From Paenibacillus koleovorans NBRC 103111 (GTDB taxonomy: Bacteria > Bacillota > Bacilli > Paenibacillales > NBRC-103111), in NCBI RefSeq assembly GCF_004000845.1, contig NZ_BIMA01000006.1, positions 49,608-113,607 on the forward strand: DNA of 64,000 nt, read 5' to 3'. Positions 1-9,414 of this stretch are shown in pieces. Position 1 is the stretch's first letter, and every line of letters begins with the position of its first letter. The notes under the pieces are model-generated. The model did not search any database. It worked only from the letters and a program-made list of their open reading frames with translations, and was not told the origin of the DNA. The translations under genes were made by a program, and so were the position numbers.

Positions 1-1
1 G

Positions 2-157
2 CTTGATTCGCAGATGGGCGCCCAAGTGATGGCCGTCTTCCAGGATATCGTCGCCACCGAGCAAGTGACCATCTGCATGACCACCCACGATCCCACTATT
101 CTGGAGGTAGCCGATCATGTCTATCAAATGGCGGACGGAACGTTCGTCCTCCCGTAA
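2..157 (+). CDS. ABC transporter ATP-binding protein, C-terminal end (partial)
   Basis: Only the last 51 codons are in the window; the gene starts upstream. The visible part opens with LDSQ, the D-loop that follows a Walker B motif, and contains TTHD, the H-loop histidine that contacts the ATP gamma-phosphate. This pattern fits the end of a LolD/MacB-like ATPase nucleotide-binding domain. The last 41 bases overlap the next gene, so the ATPase and the HlyD-like lipoprotein are probably translationally coupled and form one transporter. The substrate cannot be told from this fragment. Confidence 0.85.
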   Translation, partial: LDSQMGAQVMAVFQDIVATEQVTICMTTHDPTILEVADHVYQMADGTFVLP

Positions 158-1229
158 CCGCACCATGCGAGGTTTGTTAAAAACCGGCGCGATCACGCTC
201 GTCTGCCTCAGCCTGCTGGCGGCGACCGGCTGCTCCTTGCTTCCCAAGGAGGACGAGGAGGAGGCGCTGCCTTCGATCAGCCCGCCCAAGCTGTCCAAGA
301 AGCCGGAGTACACGGTCAAGACCGAGACGCTTGAGACCCGTGTACGCGGCAGCGGCAAGCTGATGGCGACGAAGGAGGAATCGCTCTTCTTCTCGGAGAC
401 CGGCAAGCGGGTCAAGGAAGTATACGTCAAGTCGGGCGAGCCCGTAGCCGCGGGCCAACTGATCGCGGAGCTCGACGTGTCCGATCTGGAGAGCCAGCTG
501 CGGCAGAAGCGACTGCAGTCGCGCAGCGACGAGCTGCGGATGATCGAGCTGCTGCGGCAGAGCACCGACAAGACGCCGGAGCAGATGGAGCAAGCGCGCA
601 TCGACTTCGAGCTGAAGCGCGAGGAGCTCGTGAAGCTGGAGCAGTCGATCGCCAAGGCGAAGCTGACGGCGCCGTTCGCAGGCACGGCCGTGGCCGTGTA
701 CCTCAAGAAAGGCGATACGGTCACGGCCTACGAGCAAGTCGCGATCGTTTCCGACTTGACCCAACTGACGGTTGCGGCCAGCATTACGGCGGACGATTTG
801 AAGAAGGTGGCCGTCGGCATGGAGACGGTTGTCGATATCAACGGAGCCGGCCAGCAGAAAGGCAAAGTGAAGCAGCTGCCGAACCCGAAGGCGGCTGACA
901 ATGGCGGCCGCCCTGGCGGCGGCGCAGGCGGGCAGCAGCCCCCGCCGCCGGATACGATCGACAACTACTTGCTTGTCGAGCTGGATGCTTTCCCGGCCGG
1001 GTTGCAGCGCGGTACGCCGCTCAGCGTCGCCGTCGTGATCCAGCGCAAGCCGAACGCCGTCACGATCCCGCTCGCCGCGTTACGCACGTACGCCGGACGC
1101 AATTATGTACAACTGGTGGACGAGAAGGGCGAGAAGCGGGAGGTCGATGTAGAGATCGGGCAACAGACGTCCACCGATGTCGAGATTGTGAAGGGGCTGA
1201 CGCCCGGGCAGAAAGTGGTGGGCAAATAA
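117..1229 (+). CDS. HlyD/MacA-like periplasmic-adaptor-type lipoprotein
   Basis: 370 residues. The N-terminus has a basic patch, a hydrophobic stretch and a lipobox (LAATGC near residue 39), so it should be a lipid-anchored exported protein. A biotinyl-lipoyl-like half (GKRVKEVYVKSGEPVAAGQ), a charged helical hairpin around residues 120-180 and a second lipoyl half (LTAPFAGTAV) follow in the order usual for membrane-fusion proteins. Around residues 262-282 there is a Gly/Pro-rich linker. The ATG at 117 has GGAGGT 8 bases upstream inside the preceding ATPase gene; an in-frame ATG at 165 lacks a ribosome site. In Gram-positives such proteins act on the outer face of the membrane with MacB-like FtsX permeases, and one follows directly. 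Confidence 0.88.
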   Translation: MSIKWRTERSSSRNRTMRGLLKTGAITLVCLSLLAATGCSLLPKEDEEEALPSISPPKLSKKPEYTVKTETLETRVRGSGKLMATKEESLFFSETGKRVKEVYVKSGEPVAAGQLIAELDVSDLESQLRQKRLQSRSDELRMIELLRQSTDKTPEQMEQARIDFELKREELVKLEQSIAKAKLTAPFAGTAVAVYLKKGDTVTAYEQVAIVSDLTQLTVAASITADDLKKVAVGMETVVDINGAGQQKGKVKQLPNPKAADNGGRPGGGAGGQQPPPPDTIDNYLLVELDAFPAGLQRGTPLSVAVVIQRKPNAVTIPLAALRTYAGRNYVQLVDEKGEKREVDVEIGQQTSTDVEIVKGLTPGQKVVGK

Positions 1230-1232
1230 GCT

Positions 1233-4172
1233 ATGCCGATGCTGCGGTTTCTGTATCGAAAAATGTGGAACACCCGCTGGCTGACGATCAGCACGCTGTT
1301 CGGCCTTATCGTCGCGGTGGCGTTCACGACGAGCATCCCGATGTACGCGGACGGCTCGCTGAAGCGGGTGGTGGCGAAGTCGCTGCTCGAGAAAAGCGAC
1401 GGCATGCCCCCCGGCTCGACGCTGATCCGCTATCAGGCCGTCGGCTCGGAACGGGCGGATCTCACGGCATTCGCCGATGTGGATACGTATATCCGGGAAG
1501 AAGTGCCGCTTAATGTAGGCTTCCCGCACAGCGTGTACGCTCGTGCGCTGTCCATCCGCAATGCGCAGCTGACGCCGGTCGATCCGACCAAGGTGGACCC
1601 GAGCAAACGAAGGCAGATGTCCATCGCCTCGTTGTCGGGCCTGGCGGAGAAGATCGAGTTGAATGGCGGACGGATGTTCGCGGAGCAGAGCGCGGCCGGT
1701 ACGATCGAAGCGGTCGTGCTGGAGGATGCGCTGTCCAAGAACGACGTTCGGGTCGGCGACGAATTCATGTACCCGATCAGCGGCGGTCAAGGGATCGCCC
1801 CGCTTAAGGTGCGCATCGTCGGCAGCTTCCTGCCGAAGGCGGAAGACGACCCTTACTGGTTCCAAGGCTTCGAAGGGTTGGCCGGCATGTTCCTTGTCAG
1901 CGAGACGGTTATGCAGAAGGAGCTGCTGGAGCAGCGGAAAATACCGCTCAACCTGGCCAACTGGTATTATGCGTTCGATTTGACGGAGATCAAAACGAGT
2001 CAATTGGCGCCGCTCGGACGGACGCTGGAGCGGATGGACATTACGCTCTATCAGAAGCTGAAGGATACGAGAGTGGACATCTCGTTCTCGGATATGCTGG
2101 CCGATTTCAAACGGCAAAGCTTGCAGATGCAAATGCTGCTGTTCACGCTTGCTGCTCCGATGCTGGCGATGGTGTTCTACTACATCGTCATGAACGCGCG
2201 TCAGGCGCTGGAGCGGCAGCGCAGCGACATCGCCGTCCTGCGCAGCCGAGGCGGCAGCACCCGCCAGATCATCGGCGTGTTCCTGCTGGAAGGGGTGCTG
2301 CTAGGCGCCGCGGCGCTGGTGTTAGGCCCGCTGCTCGGCTGGTTCATGGCCAAAAGCATCGGGTCGTCGAACGGGTTCCTCACGTTCGTGGACCGCAAGT
2401 CGGTGCCGGTCGACGTGTCGCCCGAATCGCTGTTCTACGGCGTCGGCGCCGTCGTGCTGGCGATAGCCGCCAGCGTCATTCCGGCGGTCCGGTCGGCGCG
2501 CTCGTCGATCGTCGGCTACAAGCAGTCGCTCGCCCGCACGGACCGCCCGCCGGTCTGGCAGCGGTGGTACTTGGACATCGTGCTGATCGCCCTGTCCGGA
2601 TACGGCTATTATTCATTCCAAAATTATCAATTGCTCTCGGCGAAAACCGGGATGACGAACGATCAGCTTCAGGTGCATCCGTTGCTGTTTTTCGTGCCGG
2701 CGCTGTCGATTTTCGCTATCGGGCTGTTTTGCCTGCGGCTGTTTCCTTGGCTGCTTCGTTTGTTCAACTGGCTCGGACGGCGGTTCATGCCGGTGTCGAT
2801 TTTCTTGACGCTTACCCAGCTGTCGCGTTCGGCCAAATCGTATTATCCGCTTATGGTACTGTTGATTCTTACGCTCGGCTTAGGGGTCTATAATTCCTCC
2901 GCTGCGCGTACGATCGATCTCAATTCGACGGAGCGGACTCTATATCAATACGGAACCGACGTTGTTATTCAGACGGTATGGGAAGGATTTGCCGAAGAGG
3001 ACGGGACTAGCGGCCAAGGCACGCCAGGCGGTCAAGGGCAAGGTCAGGGCGGTCAAGGACAGGGTCAAGGCGGCCAAGGAGGCCAGGGCTCCGGTCAAGG
3101 AGGCTCAGGCCAGGGGGGGCCTGGTACAGGCAACCCGGGCGGCCCGTCCGGTCAAAATCCCGGCAACTCGACGATCCGCTACATTGAGCCGCCGTTCGAA
3201 GTGTTCCGCACGCTCGAAGGGGTCGACCACGCCGCTCGCGTGCTGCAGACCAAGGGCAGCGTCATCGTCTCCGGCCGTACCCAAGGGCAGGGCCTGGTGA
3301 TGGGTATCGACAATGTCGACTTCGCCGATGTGGGTTGGTTCCGCCGGGACTTGTTCCCTGCCGAGCCGAGGGAGTACTTGAACCTGCTGGGCTCCTATGA
3401 GCAAGCGGTCATCGTGCCGTCCGGCTTCGCGGAGAAAAATCAGCTCAAACCGGGAGATTTGATCAACATCGCGATCCAGCAGCAGTCGGTCGAGTTTGTC
3501 ATTGTCGGCACATTGCCTTACTGGCCGAGCCAATATCCGGATGAGACGCCGTTTTTCATCGCGAATTTGGACTATATTTACGACCAGGCACCCATCGTGC
3601 CTTACGATGTATGGCTCAAGATGAAGCCGGGCGCCAAGCTGACGCCGGTCATCGAATCGCTGCAAGCGCAAAATATACAGCTGGCCGATTACAAGGATGT
3701 GCGCAACGAGCTGATCACGCAAGCCAAACACCCGGCGCGCGGCGGGGTATTCGGTATATTGAGCCTCGGCTTCCTCGTGTCCGTCTTTATCTCGCTCATT
3801 GGTTATGTATTGTATTGGTTTTTCAATTTGTCTAGCCGAGTCGTGCAGTTCGGGATGCTGCGGGCGATGGGGCTGTCGCGCCGCCAATTGACCGGCATGC
3901 TGCTGCTGGAGCAAGGCTTCACAGCAGGGCTCTCCATCGCATTAGGCGTGCTGATCGGCAAGCTGACGAGCGTGCTGTTCCTGCCGTTCCTGCAGACCGC
4001 CGAGTCGGCCAAGACGCAAGTGCCGCCTTTCCGGGTCGTGTTTGAAGCGAAGGACGCGAACCAACTGTATCTCGTCGTGGCGTTTATGATGCTGACCGGC
4101 GCCGCGCTGCTGTTCCTGCACATTCGCAGGCTTCGCGTCCATCAAGCCGTCAAGCTGGGAGAGGAGCGATAA
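1233..4172 (+). CDS. FtsX-domain ABC transporter permease (large, two FtsX units)
   Basis: 979 residues. An N-terminal membrane anchor is followed by a large extracellular domain, then an FtsX unit with three helices (about residues 305-420, containing RSDIAVLRSRGGSTRQI), further helices around 450-560, a second extracellular domain, and a final FtsX unit (about 850-970, RVVQFGMLRAMGLSRRQL). The two cytosolic loops with the typical RxRG/RAMG patterns are the usual ATPase-contact sites. A striking Gly/Gln-rich insert of about 50 residues lies near 590-640 in the outer loop. It starts 3 bases after the HlyD-like gene and 8 bases separate it from the ATPase gene. It is probably a MacB/LolC-type mechanotransmission or export permease; its substrate is unknown. 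Confidence 0.9.
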   Translation: MPMLRFLYRKMWNTRWLTISTLFGLIVAVAFTTSIPMYADGSLKRVVAKSLLEKSDGMPPGSTLIRYQAVGSERADLTAFADVDTYIREEVPLNVGFPHSVYARALSIRNAQLTPVDPTKVDPSKRRQMSIASLSGLAEKIELNGGRMFAEQSAAGTIEAVVLEDALSKNDVRVGDEFMYPISGGQGIAPLKVRIVGSFLPKAEDDPYWFQGFEGLAGMFLVSETVMQKELLEQRKIPLNLANWYYAFDLTEIKTSQLAPLGRTLERMDITLYQKLKDTRVDISFSDMLADFKRQSLQMQMLLFTLAAPMLAMVFYYIVMNARQALERQRSDIAVLRSRGGSTRQIIGVFLLEGVLLGAAALVLGPLLGWFMAKSIGSSNGFLTFVDRKSVPVDVSPESLFYGVGAVVLAIAASVIPAVRSARSSIVGYKQSLARTDRPPVWQRWYLDIVLIALSGYGYYSFQNYQLLSAKTGMTNDQLQVHPLLFFVPALSIFAIGLFCLRLFPWLLRLFNWLGRRFMPVSIFLTLTQLSRSAKSYYPLMVLLILTLGLGVYNSSAARTIDLNSTERTLYQYGTDVVIQTVWEGFAEEDGTSGQGTPGGQGQGQGGQGQGQGGQGGQGSGQGGSGQGGPGTGNPGGPSGQNPGNSTIRYIEPPFEVFRTLEGVDHAARVLQTKGSVIVSGRTQGQGLVMGIDNVDFADVGWFRRDLFPAEPREYLNLLGSYEQAVIVPSGFAEKNQLKPGDLINIAIQQQSVEFVIVGTLPYWPSQYPDETPFFIANLDYIYDQAPIVPYDVWLKMKPGAKLTPVIESLQAQNIQLADYKDVRNELITQAKHPARGGVFGILSLGFLVSVFISLIGYVLYWFFNLSSRVVQFGMLRAMGLSRRQLTGMLLLEQGFTAGLSIALGVLIGKLTSVLFLPFLQTAESAKTQVPPFRVVFEAKDANQLYLVVAFMMLTGAALLFLHIRRLRVHQAVKLGEER

Positions 4173-4180
4173 ACGAGACG

Positions 4181-5092
4181 ATGATCCATTGCGACGGATT
4201 GGTCAAAATTTACAAAACCGACGATCTCGAGGTCGTCGCCCTGCAAGGCTTGAACATCCATGTAGAGCCACAGGAGATGATGGCGATCATCGGCAACAGC
4301 GGCAGCGGCAAATCGACGCTGCTCAACATTCTGGGCGGTCTTGATCGCCCGTCGGCCGGCCAAGTGAAGGTCGGGGAATGGGATTTGCTTAAGATGACCG
4401 ATGATCAGCTAGTCGAATATAAACGGCGGACAGTCGGCTTCATCTGGCAAAACAATGCCCGCAACCTGTTGCCCTATCTGACCGCGCTCGAGAATGTAGA
4501 GATGCCGATGATGCTGGGCGGCAAAGTCGATCGTCCCTATGCGAAGCAACTGCTCGACTGGGTCGGACTCGCCGACCGGATGCACAACAAGCTGTTCCAG
4601 CTGTCCGGCGGGGAGCAGCAGCGGGTCGCTATCGCGATCTCGCTGGCCAATCGGCCTTCGCTGCTCCTCGCGGATGAACCGACAGGTTCGGTCGATTCCC
4701 AGACCTCGGACCGGATCATGGACATTTTCCGTCGGCTGAATCGGGAGATTGGCATTACAATCGTCATTGTCACGCACGACTTGTCGCTGGCCAGCAAGGT
4801 GGACCGGGTCGTCGCCATACGCGATGGCATGACGAGCACCGAATTTATTAAACGAAACCCGAATCTCATCCTCGATGCTTCTGACAGCTCCGACGGTTCC
4901 ACCGACCGGCGCCGATCGATCCAGGAGGTCCATGAGGAATATGTGGTGCTGGACCGAGTGGGACGGCTGCAAATTCCGAAGGCTTACTTGCAGGCGCTGC
5001 AGATCAGCGATAAAGCTTCGATGGAGTTCGACGGCGAGAAAATTATGATCAAGGCTCCCAAATCTTTGGAGGTGTTAAACGATGAGCAGTAA
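4181..5092 (+). CDS. ABC transporter ATPase with C-terminal SpoVT/AbrB-like domain
   Basis: 303 residues. The ABC domain has Walker A (GNSGSGKST), signature (LSGGEQQR), Walker B (LLLADEPTGS) and the H-loop (VTHD), typical of the MacB/LolD class. The normal length for this class is about 220-240. The extra tail, about residues 251-296, reads EEYVVLDRVGRLQIPKAYLQ and onward, with the R-x-x-IPK pattern and beta-hairpin spacing of the swapped-hairpin AbrB/SpoVT fold (recognised by eye). The ribosome site GGGAGAGGAG precedes the ATG. The gene overlaps the binding-protein gene by 11 bases. The tail may bind DNA, dimerise the ATPase or serve as a regulatory module; which one is not known. Confidence 0.9.
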   Translation: MIHCDGLVKIYKTDDLEVVALQGLNIHVEPQEMMAIIGNSGSGKSTLLNILGGLDRPSAGQVKVGEWDLLKMTDDQLVEYKRRTVGFIWQNNARNLLPYLTALENVEMPMMLGGKVDRPYAKQLLDWVGLADRMHNKLFQLSGGEQQRVAIAISLANRPSLLLADEPTGSVDSQTSDRIMDIFRRLNREIGITIVIVTHDLSLASKVDRVVAIRDGMTSTEFIKRNPNLILDASDSSDGSTDRRRSIQEVHEEYVVLDRVGRLQIPKAYLQALQISDKASMEFDGEKIMIKAPKSLEVLNDEQ

Positions 5093-6602
5093 GGCTGCAG
5101 CAATGAGAAAGAAAATTTGGATCCGTAAAATGACCGGCATCGTCTTGACGCTTGCGCTTACCGTGCCACTGGCGGCAGCATGCACGAAAGATTCCGGCGC
5201 TGACGATAAGACCGAGCGTACGCTCCGCATCGCGACCTATTCCGGCCCGGACGATGAATATTTCCGCCAGCAATTTTCCGATACGTTCGAAATTACGCAT
5301 TCCAATATTAAAATCGAGCTCGTCCCGATCATCGATTACAGCATGTACAGCATGCCGCGAAAAGAAGGAGAGGCGCAGCCGGATCCTTTGGTGAAAATGC
5401 AGGAGCTGATGGAAGGGCCGAACCCGCCGGATATTGTCATGCTGCAAAACCTGGAGCAGTTGCCGGAGCTTGTATCCAAAAACATGCTGCTGCAGCTTGA
5501 TCCGCTGATCACCAAAGAAAAGTACAACACCTCCGATTTCGTTCCGGCAGTTATCGACGGGCTGAAGGATGCCGGGGACGGCAAGCTGTATGCCCTCTCG
5601 CCTCTGTTCACGTCCAGCGTGCTGATGTACAACAAGGCTTTGTTCAACGAAGCAGGCGTCTCTTTTCCGAAGGACAATATGACCTGGACCGAAATCTTCG
5701 AGCTGGCGCGCCGGGTGACGAAGGGCGAAGGGGAGAATCGGAAGTACGGCTTCGCGTTCAATCCGTATCCGTTCAATGACAGCCTGTTCTACGAGTTGGG
5801 CAACTACTATACGAATACGCTGGGTGTCCGGATGTTCAACGATGCCGGAGACAAGATGACGGTCGATTCCGACCAGTGGGAAAAAGTGTGGAAGACGATG
5901 CAAGGGCTCGTGAAGGATAAGATTATGCCGGGCGGCATGGATCCGAACCAAATGATGAACATGAAGATGATGCCTTCCAGTGGAGGCGAATTCAATCCGT
6001 TCCAGAATGACTTGTTCAAATCCGGCAAGCTGGCGATGGTGCTGGCGCAAAGCTACCAGATCAACGATATGATTGCTGCGAACAAAAATGCGGCCAATTA
6101 TCCGGGATACACTCCGATCGACTGGGATATCGTGACGGTGCCTCAGCATGAGGAAGCGAAGGGCGTCGGCGGCAACTTTTATATGAGCGGCCTGATGGGC
6201 ATCAACGCGAAGGCGCAAAACCAGAAGGACGCTTGGGCGTTTCTGAAGTTCGTGAACGGCGAAGATTGGGCGAAGCTGAAGTCTCGCAGCGTGAGCCAGA
6301 TGGTGTCCCGCAAAAAATATATTCAACCGCGAGACGGGCTGAGCTATAATGTGCAAGCTTTCTACTCGCTGAAGCCGGGGCCTGCTAACGAGCTGAATGA
6401 GCTGTACCGCAAAAATCCGAACGTCGGGCAAGTGCAAGGAATTGGCCAGCAATATTTCAAACAGGCGATGGACGGTACGAAAGGGGTGCGGGAATCGCTT
6501 AAGGAATGGCAGACGGCGGGCAATTCGGCGCTGCAGCAGTTGAAGGACAATCCGAATATGCCGTTTCCGATGGGAGCGAGGCCTGGCGTGATTATGTATT
6601 GA
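5082..6602 (+). CDS. Extracellular solute-binding lipoprotein, family 1 type
   Basis: 506 residues with signal peptide and lipobox (LAAAC, Cys near residue 34), so it is probably anchored to the outer face of the membrane. The body resembles sugar-type binding proteins of ABC importers: a beta-strand start (ERTLRIATYSG), PPDIVMLQNLEQLPEL, then LYALSPLFTSSVLMYNKALF and a C-terminal lobe with AKAQNQKDAWAFLKFVNGED. GGAGG sits before the ATG and the first 11 bases lie within the ATPase gene. Family 1 binding proteins normally partner MalF/MalG-type permeases, none of which is present; the neighbour is an FtsX-type permease. It may therefore sense or deliver a ligand to that complex. No ligand is assignable. 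Confidence 0.87.
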   Translation: MSSKAAAMRKKIWIRKMTGIVLTLALTVPLAAACTKDSGADDKTERTLRIATYSGPDDEYFRQQFSDTFEITHSNIKIELVPIIDYSMYSMPRKEGEAQPDPLVKMQELMEGPNPPDIVMLQNLEQLPELVSKNMLLQLDPLITKEKYNTSDFVPAVIDGLKDAGDGKLYALSPLFTSSVLMYNKALFNEAGVSFPKDNMTWTEIFELARRVTKGEGENRKYGFAFNPYPFNDSLFYELGNYYTNTLGVRMFNDAGDKMTVDSDQWEKVWKTMQGLVKDKIMPGGMDPNQMMNMKMMPSSGGEFNPFQNDLFKSGKLAMVLAQSYQINDMIAANKNAANYPGYTPIDWDIVTVPQHEEAKGVGGNFYMSGLMGINAKAQNQKDAWAFLKFVNGEDWAKLKSRSVSQMVSRKKYIQPRDGLSYNVQAFYSLKPGPANELNELYRKNPNVGQVQGIGQQYFKQAMDGTKGVRESLKEWQTAGNSALQQLKDNPNMPFPMGARPGVIMY

Positions 6603-6753
6603 CCGGCCGTACGCCAAAATGTAACGCCGCTGTAACATGCGAGCGGTACAATGGGATCATTTCCAGCCTGTCCCAGCTCCTGTTTGTTTATGCCGCGGGG
6701 GCAGGCGGCCCGGCTGTTGTCGGAACTAACTACGAGGGGAGAGAACATTCGGA

Positions 6754-9324
6754 ATGAAGCGACTGTTCTTAAAACGAATTTGTACCGCAGCGATTGTCTG
6801 GTCGCTTGGGATGGGAACCGTCGTACCGGTATTCGCGGATAGCGGGGAAGCAGTCGTCGTGCAGGAGAAAATCGCGCAAGCCGCTTCTATCGGTGCCGTC
6901 TACATTAGCGCGAACAGCTATTTCGAGCTGGTGCAGGCGAGTCTATTGCCAGGTGACGACGGGAAAATCGTGACGTTCAAGGTCAAGCTGCATAACGGCG
7001 AGAGCTCCGACCTGTCGTTGATCGACTATTGGGTGCGGCTCCAGACGACGGCGGGCACACAATTCAGCATCAACCTGCTTCCGAAGGACAAGGACAAAAA
7101 TCGGGTGCCGGCCGGCGGGGAAGAGGAAATCAGTTTTTATGCCAAAGTGGGGCCGACGGTCACGCTGCAGGATCTAGTCTTCAACTTTATTCGCTGGGAT
7201 TTCTCCGTGGCGAATTTCGAGCGCAAGCTCGGTCAAATAACCGTTCCTTGGGACTACAGCTTGCTGACCCAGGTGGATGAGCGCCGGATCGTCGCCGTAG
7301 GCGGGACGCAGTTGAAGACATCTGTGTCACAGATGACGGTCAATTCGGGGGATGAGGAGCATTACGTCAGCCTTACGTATTCCCTCGAAAATATCGGAAG
7401 CAAAAGCGCTACGCTGCCGGGATATACATACTCCATCCGGACGCCGGAAGGGCTAATGTATCCGCTCGACGGGTCGGGGGGGAAGGAACTCACCGTGAAT
7501 CCCCGGGCAAAAAAAGTTGTTAAGCTGACGGGGACGATCCCGTTGTCCGTGCCGCAGGACGGCTGGGAGCTGGTCGTGACGGAGACGGAGCCGACGGCGA
7601 AGATCCAGTTGCCGGTCGCGTTTTATTTGCTGCCGGCCAGCACAACCGATGATGTGACCGTTCCTGCCGGCGGAACCAAAGTAGTGGAGGTCGGCGATAT
7701 TCCGCTGGCGTTGTCGGTAGGACGAGTTTCGATGAGCAAAAACGACGTCAACTACAATGCCACGGTTTACTTGCATCTGGAGAACAGGGGCAATGGGCTC
7801 GTTCGTGTACCGGGGTATTCCTTCAATGTGCGGACGAGCGAAGGGCTCGTCTATCCGGCCTCGTCTGCGGGCATGAACAATTTGTCCATCTTGCCTCGCA
7901 GCAGCAAGAATGTGGAGCTGTCCGTCAGCATTCCGGTCGGTGTGGCCGTGGACAAGCTGGAGCTCGTGGTGAACGAGCCGGCCTCTTCCGGTAGCGGCGG
8001 CTCAGGGGCTGGTTCAGGCTCAGGCGGCACTGGCGGTTCCGGTACGGTCGATTCGCGCTTTGAGTACCCGATTGCGGTATTCCGGCTGCCCAGCCCGACT
8101 TCCAACGAAGGCCAACTTGGCGAGACGACGGAGTTTTCGAACAAAAGCGGCGTGTACGCCTTGACCTTCAACAGCATGCAGCGGCTGCCGTGGGAGGAGA
8201 CCGACATCCTGACCGCCGATCTGACGCTTACGAATCGGGGCAGCTCGGCTTTGCCGATCCCCGCGCTAAGCGGCTACTTCTTGCTGGACGGCGCGATTCA
8301 AGTGCCGGCGAAGATCGTGCAGACGGATCGGCTCATCTCCTTGGCCAAGGATGGAGAAGTCGATCTGCAGCTATACGGATCGATTCCTTACACATACGCC
8401 TACTCCGATCTGAAGCTGATCGTGCAGGAGAAAGTGTCGGAGACGGAGACGAACGATCTCGCCGAGTTCAACAACGAGTCCGATGCTTTGACGATGCCGG
8501 TAATCGCGACATCCGGCACCCACGCGATCGATGCGGTCGGCCGCCAGGCGGGGCTTAGCATCCGCAGCTCGCGGTCATACACCGGAGTAGACTCCAGCCT
8601 GTTTACTGTGCAGCTCAATGTGGAGAATCGCGAGAAGCGGTTTACGAACTTGGGCAAGCTCGTCGGTTACTTCAAGACGAAGGACGACCTGATGTTCCCG
8701 GCGACGATCTCCGAGGTGAAGAAGAAGATCGGCCCGATGGGCAAAGCGATTATGCAAGTGTCGGCGAACTTGCCTTCCGGCTTCGATACGTCGGGTATGC
8801 AGCTCATTCTCGGTGAAGGCGTGAAAGACGCCAAGCTCGCAGAAGGTGCTGATGTGCCGAACGCATATGTCAACGCGGTTACCTTCGACATCCCGCTAGA
8901 GAGCAGCACGGTGCAAGAAGGGTTCAACAAGCTCGACTTGTTCCCGTATACGCTCTCGATCGGCAAGCTGTCGGCGACCGCCGTGACAACTAGCCAGTTC
9001 TCTCTTTCGTTCGAGTATTCCCTTTCGAAGAACACGTTTGTGGAATCGAGCGGGGAAGAGCATCAGGTCATCGTCGAGTTTTCCGACCCGGCCGGCGGCC
9101 TCTCCCTCACTCAGACGTTGACTCTCGACAAGTCGACCGACCCTGAAGCGGCCGGGAATCTTGCGGTTGGGCAGTATACGAAGACCATTCTCAAGACGGA
9201 CCCGGCGCTTCTGGCCCGCCTTCCTTACTTGAGCAACTACAAAATCAACGTGTACGACCAGTTCCTGGGCCAGAAGAAGCTGATCGCTTCGCAGACATTC
9301 AACTGGTTTGTGACGTCGGAGTAA
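6754..9324 (+). CDS. Exported protein with repeated beta-sandwich-like domains
   Basis: 856 residues, not assigned to a known family. A signal peptide ends near residue 28 (PVFADSGE). At least four similar segments follow, each with a pattern of LENxGxxxxxxPGYxxxxRTxEGLxYP, then an ILPRxxKxVxLxxxIP stretch and a LxLVVxE close (clearest at about residues 190-280 and 320-415). These look like tandem Ig-like or NEAT-size beta domains. A Gly/Ser linker separates the second and third. GGGGAGAG precedes the ATG. It follows the binding-lipoprotein gene by 151 bases with no terminator seen between, and a terminator follows it, so it is probably the last member of the transporter operon. Confidence 0.75.
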   Translation: MKRLFLKRICTAAIVWSLGMGTVVPVFADSGEAVVVQEKIAQAASIGAVYISANSYFELVQASLLPGDDGKIVTFKVKLHNGESSDLSLIDYWVRLQTTAGTQFSINLLPKDKDKNRVPAGGEEEISFYAKVGPTVTLQDLVFNFIRWDFSVANFERKLGQITVPWDYSLLTQVDERRIVAVGGTQLKTSVSQMTVNSGDEEHYVSLTYSLENIGSKSATLPGYTYSIRTPEGLMYPLDGSGGKELTVNPRAKKVVKLTGTIPLSVPQDGWELVVTETEPTAKIQLPVAFYLLPASTTDDVTVPAGGTKVVEVGDIPLALSVGRVSMSKNDVNYNATVYLHLENRGNGLVRVPGYSFNVRTSEGLVYPASSAGMNNLSILPRSSKNVELSVSIPVGVAVDKLELVVNEPASSGSGGSGAGSGSGGTGGSGTVDSRFEYPIAVFRLPSPTSNEGQLGETTEFSNKSGVYALTFNSMQRLPWEETDILTADLTLTNRGSSALPIPALSGYFLLDGAIQVPAKIVQTDRLISLAKDGEVDLQLYGSIPYTYAYSDLKLIVQEKVSETETNDLAEFNNESDALTMPVIATSGTHAIDAVGRQAGLSIRSSRSYTGVDSSLFTVQLNVENREKRFTNLGKLVGYFKTKDDLMFPATISEVKKKIGPMGKAIMQVSANLPSGFDTSGMQLILGEGVKDAKLAEGADVPNAYVNAVTFDIPLESSTVQEGFNKLDLFPYTLSIGKLSATAVTTSQFSLSFEYSLSKNTFVESSGEEHQVIVEFSDPAGGLSLTQTLTLDKSTDPEAAGNLAVGQYTKTILKTDPALLARLPYLSNYKINVYDQFLGQKKLIASQTFNWFVTSE

Positions 9325-9350
9325 GTTCAACCTCATAGGAAGCATCTCGA

Positions 9351-9380
9351 GAGGCCGTTCGAATGGACGGCTTCTTTTCG
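9351..9380 (+). terminator. Rho-independent terminator of the ABC operon
   Basis: Ten-base-pair stem with two G-U pairs (arms 9351-9360 and 9365-9374), tetraloop GAAT, followed by TTTTCGTAT. It lies 27 bases after the 856-residue gene. Confidence 0.8.
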
Positions 9381-9414
9381 TATAGGAAACCCCGTTTGAC
9401 GGAAAGGTTTTCTT

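Noticed and set aside
177..2132. Long minus-strand open frames opposite the HlyD and FtsX genes
   Set aside because: They are Arg/Leu/Gln-rich mirror translations of high-GC genes with no ribosome site or domain; the same applies to the many other long antisense frames, such as 5049-6638 and 35462-36847.
6599..6652. Promoter TTGACC ... TACAAT before the 856-residue gene
   Set aside because: The spacing is 42 bases, far from the 16-18 needed.
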